From contig CM059585.1 in the NCBI GenBank assembly GCA_030407085.1, positions 96,938,501-97,002,500 of the forward strand: a DNA stretch of 64,000 nt, read 5' to 3'. The DNA comes from Trichopria drosophilae (taxonomy: Eukaryota > Arthropoda > Insecta > Hymenoptera > Diapriidae). Under the pieces are notes generated by a model. The model had not been told where the DNA came from. It did not search any database and saw only the letters and a list, made by a program, of their open reading frames with translations. Positions 55,529 to 64,000 of the stretch are shown one piece after another (the stretch's first letter is position 1; each line of letters starts with the position of its first letter). Made by a program: the position numbers and the translations under genes.

Positions 55529-55659
55529 GATTAAGTCGACAGGGATAATAGATGACTGGGACAATTCACGAGGGGTTCAAGGGAAAGTAATTTTTTAAGA
55601 TGACGAGTCGCAGTGAATACTTGTGGGATATTGTCAGGGTATTTACGATAGCTCTACAA

Positions 55660-57445
55660 AAAATAATTGGACGCATGTAGAAAGACAATTTCAGAGGATC
55701 ACAAAGATACTTTCGCGTAGACATCAAAAAAGAAAAAAATAATAGTGCTTGACATCATTTTCGAGGAATTATTTCGGAGAAATGAGTATAATTAAACAGG
55801 AGTCATGAAACCATTAGAAACATGCATAAAGACAATTTCAGAGTATTGTAAAGAGGTAGAATTCCAAGGAGTTAAAACCCGTAATTGATATAATCCATAA
55901 GTATAATTATACACGAGAAAAACTATTGGACACATTCATAAAGACAATTTGAAAGGTTCAGAACGATATTTGTGTACAAATCAACAACCACGACAATAGT
56001 AATTAAAACTGGTAATTAATGGTATTCAAGAGTACAAATATATAGGAATAAAAAAAGAATAATTGGATACATGCTTAAAGACAATTTCAGAGGTCGTTAA
56101 AAATTGTCGTATATGATTCGAAAGAAAAAACTACAATAGTTTATGGTGATATTTCGAAGGAATTGAAACTTGTAATAGCTGGTATCATTGAGTACAATTA
56201 TTATATAAGAATCTGAAATTAAAATGAAAGATATTGTTTAAGACAATTACGCCGGTAGATAAAGATAATTTCGCGTATAGAGTAAATTATCAAAGAAATA
56301 ATTAAGGAGTAATTAAAAATTACATAACGGATGTTCAGAAATATAATTCGAAGTTTCCTATCGAGAAGTACAAAAAAGTAATACCAAGGTTCGTCAAAAT
56401 ATTTGTCAAACTGTCAAAAGACAGAATTGTCGACTAGCTTAAGGATACTTACGGAAGATTATATAGGATATGTAAGGATAACTACGGGAGAACTAACACT
56501 TAGATATGTTACGTAAAATATAAATAACGGCGTTTTATGAAAACGATTCCGAAGGAAAGTTTAAATAGATATTTCTAAGGACATTTACAGAGGTAGTAAA
56601 AAATAGGTATACATGCGTCAAACGAGATATTTACTAACTAGTATTGCAACTTATTATGATAAGCATGAATACGAAAGGGTGCCAATTGTCAAATGCGGAA
56701 ATTCTTGCGGACGATTTCGAGGGGATAGTAATGAGTTTTTTAAGTACGGCAAGGTAAGGACGATTACAGATAATTTAAAAATTACAAACTTGTCATTACG
56801 TTGTACTCATACTTGTATGAAATCGAAGACAGATGTGTAAAGAAGATAGTAGATAAATTTCTAAGATTTACAAGATTGAATTGATCAGGGTAATTGCAAA
56901 GTAAACGGAAGGAATGGTTAGAACTACGTATAAGAATATCTAAAAGTGACAATTATGGAAGTATTCAGACACAATTTCTGAGATTCGTCAGAATAATCGT
57001 CGCCGAAATTGATAATCACTGATGTTTATTGGGCCATTTTTTGATCGAGTAAAATATTAGAATGGCAGACGCGAATAATGACAATTAAAGAGGTTCATAA
57101 TATTAGTTAGAAGGAATTTGTAAAGGACAAATAAAGTGATCCAAAACATTTATTTCTCCATCAAAATTCAGAATTATGAAGATTCATAATGGACAATTTC
57201 AGAGGAGTTGGTATTGTCATACCCTGTGAACTATTTGTAAAGTTTAATCGAGATGAAAAAAAAGAAAGAAACTGGGACTTGTAATTCTTGTAAAGAATAA
57301 TAAATGACACTTACGGAGGTCCTCAATTACGTTTCTGGAGGGTAATCCGGTTAATTATAGAAGAACCGAAATTTATAGTTTTCAAGTTTCCTCGGGACGG
57401 TTGAGTAGTCTTATATAACAATTTTAGAAGGACAATTACAGATGA
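55660..57445 (+). repeat. Degenerate tandem array around AAAGACAATTTCAGAGG
   Basis: The phrase GACAATTTCAGAGG and variants recur at about 55688, 55832, 55950, 56082, 56246, 56970, 57081, 57187, 57312 and 57431, usually with GGATACATGCATAAA before and TTCATAA or TCGTAAAA after. Units of about 100-160 bp are strongly diverged. The last 600 bp (from about 56830) form the left arm of a large inverted repeat. The frame 56613-56840 is a by-product. Confidence 0.65.
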
Positions 57446-58830
57446 GTCGAAAAGTACAACTGACCTGGTTTGAATTTAATATAGACATACATTGAAAATT
57501 CTCAAATTAATTAAATTGCAAGAAAATTGTACTGATAGTTAAATTTATATTAAAACTATCTAAAATTAGACTAATAATTTAATAAGAATTTTAAACAATT
57601 TTTATTTTTATTAATAAAAATGAATTATATTGTAATGATTAACATTCTGGTCTATGAAGATTTATTAACATTTCAGAAATAATTAAAAACATATTAATAC
57701 ATATTAATCCAAATTAACAAATTAATACTTTTGTACAACTTGTTGAAAACTGACCGAAATTTTTCGGAAATAAGTGATTTTTTTTATATTTCTTTTAATA
57801 AATCTTGTAGTGTTTTTACATCATTTTAAACGATAGAATATAAACAAATAAGGAAAAACTTGTCCCGACGAGGATTCGATGACACGTTTCCAGTTTACAA
57901 TTTATACTTTTTCACTTACATGCTCAAAAAACGTCATATAAAATAGGACATTGTTTTCAAGGTCATAATAAAGTAACATCATTATTTGATAAAATTCATT
58001 ACCTGGTAAATCTAAGAATAATACATTAATCAAAAGAAAATTAACCCTAAATATCGATATTTGACCTATTGTAGCGTGCCAGAGTAATTTGGGGGAGGAC
58101 TCAAACTTATATCAATCGTCGCTTAGAAATCGAATTTCTTCCGGGACTAATATTATTAAGACTGATTTCATAATCCTGTCTATGTTATAATTTACTTTGA
58201 GTTTGGATTCATTTATAAACGCATTGTTTAGTGCCTTCAATAATTGATTCCTCGATTAGTACTAAAAGTGATCGACGGAATAAAAGCATCATTAATTTGT
58301 TTTAGCATGTAATATTATAAGAATAGCTGCAATAGTTATAATAAGGTTATAATCGTATAATAAGTATGTATATTGCATTCACTATTGTGTTTAGTCCTCC
58401 CAAATAATAAACTAAGTAAAAATAATTTATTTCCGAACATTCTCAGCCAGTTCTCAATTAATTCTCAATTTTCTTGGTATTAACTAAGGTACTGTCTGTA
58501 GTAACAAGAATTACCTGTACAGAGCCAGAATTTTGAAAAATCGATTCAGTCAATTTTTATTCACTGGTTTTAGTGAAAATTCCTACTTTATCGGCAGTGC
58601 ATTTTTGAACCCTCTTAAAACATTAATTATAAGACTTTCATAATTACTATTTTAAGAAGTAGAACCTTGTACAAAAGTATTAATTTTTAGAATAATGTTT
58701 TAACTATATATTTGGCTATTAGCACAATTTTCTTGGAATTTAATTAATTTGAGAATTTTTAATGTTTTTTACAGTAAATTTTTTATTTTGGTTTTAAATT
58801 ATATACCCTACAAAATTCTATTGTGTTTTT
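57446..58830. other. Spacer between the inverted arms
   Basis: AT-rich loop of about 1.4 kb. It includes the dispersed repeat at 58490-58620 (AGAGCCAGAATTTTGAAAAA, then TCGATTCAGTCAATTT). No gene. Confidence 0.5.
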
Positions 58831-59440
58831 CGCCTCCTCTGTAATTGTCCTTCTAAAGTTGTAATTCCTTATGACTTCTACTCAAATGTCCCGAAGAACA
58901 CTAACAACCAAAAATTTCGCTTCTTCTATAATTAACCGGATGATCCTCCGGAAACGAAGTCGAGAACTTCCGTCAGTGTCACTAGTTAAAAGTCGCTGTC
59001 TCTTTCTTTTTTTTCATCTCGATCAATTCTGCAATTATCCTTAGAGAGCATGCACATAACAACTCCTCTGCAATTGTCCATTATGAACCTTTGTAAGTAT
59101 CAGTTTTGACTGCGAGATAGACCTTTTCAGTCATTTTCTTTGTCCATTACAAATTCCTTCCAAATAGAGTTATGAACCTCTGTAATTGTCATTATTCCCG
59201 TCTGTGATTCTAATATTTTACTCGAACCCAAAATATCTCCATAAACATAAGAAATTATCAATTTCAGCTGCAATTTTTGCAACGAATCTTAGAAATTGTA
59301 TCTTATTACCTCTGTAATTATCGTATTTAGCTACTTCAAAACTGGTCCTTACTTGTTTTCTGCAATTATTCTGATCAATTTAATCTTGTATGTCTTGGAA
59401 ATGTATCTACTCTTTTTCAAACATCCGTCTGTGATCTTAT
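58831..59440 (-). repeat. Right arm of the large inverted repeat
   Basis: Its reverse complement follows 56830-57445 throughout: AGTAAAATATTAGAAT, GAATAATGACAATTACAGAG, ATCGAGATGAAAAAAAAGAA, CCGGTTAATTATAGAAGAA and TAGAAGGACAATTACAGA appear in the same order and spacing in the left arm. I judge identity at roughly 70-75% by eye. Confidence 0.8.
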
Positions 59441-61765
59441 AGAGGTATAAGTTTGTTCCTACATTCTGTTAATGTGAAAATTACGACATTTTTTTATATT
59501 CCACAGGAATATTTGAAGGTGAAGTACAAGCTCAGTTGGTAACTTCAATTCCTATTCTAAAATGCTTCAATCGAAGAGAAAAAAGAAATATTTCCAACCC
59601 CGTGTCTATTTTATGATATTTGCGAATTTACGAGGGCAACAAAAATAAGTAGAATCTTGGGATATTTTTGAAAAACATATTTGAATTTCCATTTTGATTT
59701 TTTGCCACACGTTTTCCATCTTTAGGGTGCCGGCGTCAATTTGCACTAATTCATTGTTGACAACTTGTTTTGTGACGTAGTAAAGCTGGAAATGAGCTAC
59801 GCATTGGATTTCAACACATCCTACGTGCTAATGCGCCTTTGCAATTGATAAATTAATACCAGCTGCCGACGAGTAGTCTTTCTTGTGGACCCAAATGTAA
59901 TTAACCTTAACCTTAATCGTCTGTGCTTCCCCGCAATTTCGACCGCAAAACCGGAAGTTTATGTTTAAAGTGTAATCTCCGCTAATGCCCAATGAAACAA
60001 TTAAGCTAAATCGGATTAGAACTGCATTATTTTCGTTTATCAGTAGTGACATGCGTTCCAATTATCGTCTAAAATACATACGACGGATTTGCATTTATCC
60101 TTATAATACGGAACATATTGGAATTGAGATTAACTTATTTCTTTTTGTTTCTTGAATACAATTAATTTTGAAATATTTTATTTAGTATAACCTGAGCAAA
60201 TAAATATTTCAAAAATCACCGAAATATGTGAAATAAGTTATCAAAGGTGACATTTTTTGGTCATTGCAATCTCCAAACCCAAAGAAATTTAAGTGGGGAT
60301 TTAAAGGGAACATTATATTTCGCATTAAAATATTTTTTGGTTCAAAAGCTATTAAAAATTAAATAACTCTCGGAAAAATCATTTTGGGTGATCTTTATTC
60401 GTCTTTGGGCCCATATTGTAATTTAAGATCGTCATTCCTCTTTGTGCCCCATGTAGTAATGGTGTTTCATTCATGAATCTGATCTTAGCATATCAAATGT
60501 AAGCAGATCTTAGTAACACTTGCGTCCTTTTTGCTGATCGTTGAATAGTAAATCATAATCTGTTTTTGTATTTTACTTGGTAGAACTGATTTAGACTACA
60601 GGGTCATAAATGAGAAATACGTTCCAGGTTTCTCGTTGGAAAACTGGTCCAGCGTCTTGTTTTTTTTATATGGTTTAAGATTTTGAGGATTTTCACCAAA
60701 AAGTGTCTTAAAAACAAGAAACAATTTATGTTTTCTTTCGGCGTCTTCATTTTAAAAACAAAAAGTGTCAAATTCATTTAGAGTACACTTATTAATGCCT
60801 CATATTTTTATACGTTTAATTTCTGAGATATTTAAAACAAAACACTTTAGAAGAAGACACTTCTAAACGTTTTAGTACCTTCAGACTTCCATAAGACTCG
60901 ATTTTGTGGTGGTTTTGAAAATATTGTCTCTAAAGAGGCCACCCATAAACTATATATCGTTTTGTTAAATTTTGTCGTAAATTTAATTTACGTCCATTAC
61001 TTTCTAACAAACAAAAAAAAAAGAATTATAACTTTTTTATTGGCCAATCATAATAAGGGCTGATTAATACTTGAATGCTGTTGGCAAAATTCAATCACTA
61101 AGGTTGATGAAGAAAGCATAAATATGGCTTCCTTTGAATTGTACCAAGATTATGATGGTCTGGCCGAATTAATCAATAAATAGTCCCTTGGAAGGTATAA
61201 GCGTCTCCAATAATATTCGTCAGCTTATGCCATGTAAAAATGTCACAAAATTTATTACAGTTTTGGTGAAAGAAAATCTTCTTGAGGGTCCTAAAGAAAC
61301 TTAGAATTGTTGAATCAATTTTAAGAAAATTTGCGGAGCAAGAAAAGTATTTTTAAAAGGTTTCCTTGACCTATAAGAATACAGAAAGGTGGCTAATTAG
61401 TTCTTCTCGAAATAAAAGATTAGTTTCATCTTCCATACAACTTGTGAATTATTTTATTTCAGATAACTAAACATTTTCTGAAGCATGACCATTTTAATTC
61501 ATTTATATTTTCGTCCGTTAAAAACTTTCTTTTCTAGCTTAGTCCTTTATTGATACAAATCCCTCCATTAAGTAATGTTCAAATGTTGATGTGCCTCTGC
61601 ATATTTTTGTTATTTATCGATTATTATTATATTCCAAACTTTCATTTTGTTATTAACTGTAACAGGTCTTCCATATTGCTTTGATTGACTTTTATACACT
61701 TTTTGTATAAAGTATTTTCATCCCCCTCATATTTATATGTAACCTTGACCCTATAACATTTCCTG
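59441..61765. other. AT-rich spacer, nothing recognised
   Basis: 59700-60080 is GC-richer, with an unsupported minus frame (59828-60061). The remainder shows no repeat or gene I can support. Confidence 0.4.
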
Positions 61766-61770
61766 CTCTC

Positions 61771-62277
61771 TTGCTCAATCGCTTTACATCCCTTTTTCTT
61801 ACAAATTCCCCCATATTCTCCCTTTATTTATTTAGTTTTCTTTTCCCCATACACTTGTTATTAATCCTATATTTTTTCGAGTTCTTCTTCATCTATTTCC
61901 GATCTTCGTCCCATCCTGATTCTAAACCTGTTTGGATTCCCTCAATTATTACATCAGGGTATTGCTTTCCACGTCATAATTCATTTCGAATATTTTCCTT
62001 GCAATGTTACCTTCCATTTTTTATGTTCCCTTATTTTCACCGTAGAAACAACCCTCGTATTATACTATCGATAGATGCTTGTTTTATATTCCCCTTAAAT
62101 TTCCTCTTTTTGACTCCATTTACATCTCACTATCTACTCGTGTCCGACTTTTTCTATATTTTCTTTTTATTTTATATTCTTGTCTTGTTAATATGTATCC
62201 TTACATTAACTTCCTTTATTTTAATTATTTATCTGAGAAAGAAAAGTTCATCTTCTCTAAACAATGTCGATGACTAG
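61771..62277 (+). other. Pyrimidine-rich tract with long hydrophobic open frame
   Basis: About 500 bp in which the plus strand is strongly T/C-rich, opening a 168-codon frame of Phe, Leu, Ile, Tyr and Ser. Low stop frequency follows from the base bias, so I do not call it a gene. It starts with a non-ATG codon and lacks splice or promoter context. Pyrimidine-rich tracts of this kind can lie beside retroelement ends, and a ribozyme-like motif sits 0.5 kb to the right on the other strand. Confidence 0.4.
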
Positions 62278-62766
62278 TGTTAACTATAAAAAATAAAACC
62301 AAATATAACGCCAAAGCCTGGATTCTAACAGTTAAAATAAGAGGAGGTGTAACTTTTTGATCGTCAGAACCACAATTTCATGGACTATTCACTGGAAAAA
62401 AATATTGCTGTGTTGACAAATACGAGATCAACAATTCTGGATTAGTTGTATAACAAAGTCAAATCTGGCTTTGTTGAAAAAATAATACCTGATATTAATT
62501 ATAAGAAGCAGAACCCTTATACCAGCCATTTATTTTGTTTCTACAACAGGTTAGGTCAGTTGGTTGTCAAGAAAACATTTCGTCGGATCGATAATTCAAT
62601 ATCTTTGTTTTATTTTACTTTATTCGCGATTTGGTTACGATACTGAACTAAAAACTTTATTTACAAGTATAGTAGAAGCACCGAAGTAATTTATTAACAA
62701 TTAAGATTAAAAGGCCATTATGGCGCAAAATAAACCTTTATTAAACTACAAAGGATGTCATCCAAT
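62278..62766. other. Spacer left of the ribozyme-like motif
   Basis: 62700-62766 reads, on the minus strand, GTAGTTTAATAAAGGTTTAT then TTTGCGCCATAATGGCC. This looks like the continuation of the retroelement terminal region that carries the ribozyme. A CACTGGAAAAAAATATT end near 62390 resembles other TIR scraps. Confidence 0.35.
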
Positions 62767-62810
62767 GCCCAACGTTTCGAACAAGACTTTTTACGGTCCT
62801 CTTCAGGGAC
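62767..62810 (-). ncRNA. Hammerhead ribozyme-like motif (Penelope-element type)
   Basis: On the minus strand: stem I strand GUCC, core CUGAAGA, stem II GGAC...GUUC (four pairs, one G-U), core GAAA, a two-pair stem III with no loop (A15.1-U16.1, C15.2-G16.2), then U17, the cleavage position, and GGGC closing stem I. Every invariant core residue of the type I hammerhead is present. The near-absent stem III is typical of the ribozymes described in the terminal repeats of Penelope-like retroelements, which act mainly as dimers. U at position 17 is allowed but usually less active than C. No reverse transcriptase frame is visible nearby, so it is a solo terminal-repeat remnant. Confidence 0.65.
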
Positions 62811-62982
62811 TTTAGTATAAAAATACAAAAACGTTAAGAAAATAATGTACAAAAATTTTTTAACCAAAACATTTTAACAAAAATTAGATTACATTCACGA
62901 GTAAAGATCGCTAAGTGTCCAATTGAAACTAAATATGCAGACGCACATTATAATAGACAATTTTATTTAAATATATATTTAT

Positions 62983-63117
62983 CAGGGACTCGTAACGAAA
63001 GTAACGAAATTAAAACTATACCAAAAATACATGGGATAACGAAAAGAAAACGAAATATTTCGTTACGTTATCCTATGTTCACAATGTATTTAAGCGTGAT
63101 AACGTTACGAGTCTCTG
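62983..63117. mobile_element. 135-bp hAT-like MITE
   Basis: Termini CAGGGACTCGTAACG and CGTTACGAGTCTCTG are inverted repeats (one mismatch). A perfect 8-bp duplication, ATATTTAT, lies at 62975-62982 and 63118-63125. CAG-starting ends with 8-bp duplication define the hAT superfamily. The interior has a further palindrome, CGAAATATTTCG. Confidence 0.9.
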
Positions 63118-63343
63118 ATATTTATTATACAACTTCCTACAACAAAATTCCTAGCAAATGTACCTCCGCTATATTTCGTAGATTCGTTTGTGATACACGT
63201 AGACTTTTTCCAAGAGACACCGGAAAATACGATGGGTGTCTTGTAAAGTAGCAAGGATCGCAAGTAAACAAACAACGCAGCATTGTGAAAAATATTATGA
63301 ACCGAATGTATATTATAATCAAATAAATATAATTTTCTTCACA

Positions 63344-63413
63344 CCGGGAGGATAAGCGGCATCTTTCCTTCCGCTTGCGCAAGCGGAAGGAAAGATGCCG
63401 CTTATCCTCCCGG
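63344..63413. repeat. Perfect 70-bp palindrome
   Basis: 35 bases from CCGGGAGGATAAGCGGCATC are followed at once by their exact reverse complement, centred on GC|GC at 63378/63379, without a spacer or mismatch. It is GC-rich in an AT-rich setting. The minus frame 63137-63382 runs into it and is not a gene. Confidence 0.95.
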
Positions 63414-63435
63414 CCATAAAGAAAAATCGTATACT

Positions 63436-63538
63436 TCCCTCGGGAAGTAAAAAAGAATGTTTCCTGTTTCTCACCCTCGGCTTCGCCTCGGGTAAAAATT
63501 ACACGCAGTCTGAGACATTCTTTATTTTACCTCCCTCG
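63436..63538. repeat. Fold-back element beside the palindrome
   Basis: Outer arms CTCGGGAAGTAAAAAAGAAT and ATTCTTTATTTTACCTCCCTCG-type sequence pair. An inner hairpin ACCCTCGG-CTTCG-CCTCGGGT-like element and ACTTCCCTCGGGAAGT are further palindromes. Confidence 0.6.
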
Positions 63539-64000
63539 TTGAGTAATGTACTATAGTTGATTAGCAACATTGGTTTTCTTAACCGCTTTTGTATCATAAT
63601 ATTTAGATAAACAATAAAATTTCTCGGTAAATACAATTCTTGGAATGTAAATAAAGTACAATATCAAAAATGGATTGAACGAAACCAGAAACAAATTGTA
63701 TGCTACCGCTCTCCGAAACTATGATTTACGAAACTGCTTTTATTTTAATTAAAATACAATATTATAGCAGGTTTAGAATCCCTCTAACGGTAACTGTAGA
63801 ACTATAAATGCCTATTGTCTGTAAAAATGACGTTTCGACATGTCTCTATTATACGCATTTATGTTCGGCACCCTGAAAATGAATTTCGAGGTTCTAATGT
63901 CCTACAATAATGGAAATAATGTTCAAATAAGCAATTTAATGAAAAAAAAACAATCTGGCTTCTTTTTTCTGACAAATTATGCACAGGTTTTCATCTACAA
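63539..64000. other. AT-rich end of window, nothing recognised
   Basis: No supported features. Confidence 0.4.

Noticed and set aside
61771..62277. 168-codon hydrophobic frame resembling a membrane protein
   Set aside because: The whole stretch is pyrimidine-rich, which makes Phe/Leu/Ser codons and removes stops; no start, splice or family evidence.

Overview
The window reads as AT-rich, gene-poor, repeat-dense insect DNA. Evidence for an animal nuclear genome: isolated open frames bounded by GT/AG splice signals, tRNA-derived SINEs with A-rich tails, a CR1/Jockey-type LINE, several TA-, TTAA- or 8-bp-duplicating MITEs, and satellites. A short (CCTAA)n run near 48.8 kb is the TTAGG-type telomere motif of most insects outside Diptera. 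I cannot name the species.

Little of the window is protein coding for the host. On the minus strand, exon-like segments at 366-423 and 6396-6564 have good splice sites and join in a compatible reading phase. A 27-base micro-exon at 9923-9949 also fits that phase but may be chance. On the plus strand one convincing internal exon lies at 19171-19359 (63 codons, phase-symmetric), and a weaker one at 2609-2656. I do not recognise either protein. The GC-richer single-copy stretch at 17.4-18.6 kb sits between the two gene fragments and could hold regulatory DNA.

The largest intact unit is a LINE on the minus strand at about 21.4-26.0 kb. It has ORF1 (zinc finger, coiled coil, FP25K-like C-terminal domain), ORF2 (endonuclease plus reverse transcriptase), a 3' stem-loop and a short repeat tail. 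ORF2 is in the same frame as ORF1 and is separated from it by one UGA; the endonuclease has no AUG of its own before its first conserved motif.

Much of the rest is layered repeats. There are three copies of one tRNA-Arg-like SINE and one unrelated SINE nested in a terminal-inverted-repeat element, plus two related tRNA-like loci. MITEs include pogo-like, piggyBac-like (TTAA), hAT-like (perfect 8-bp duplication) and long fold-back elements. A complex GGTTTG-rich satellite lies at 27.6-29.1 kb, a 365-bp satellite at 43.6-46.7 kb, and an array of about 130-bp units at 47.6-48.5 kb.

From 55.7 to 59.4 kb a degenerate tandem array ends in a large inverted repeat with arms of about 600 bp. At the right end are a hammerhead-ribozyme-like motif of the Penelope-element type (62767-62810, minus strand), an hAT MITE and a perfect 70-bp palindrome. 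All assignments come from reading the sequence; no database search was run.
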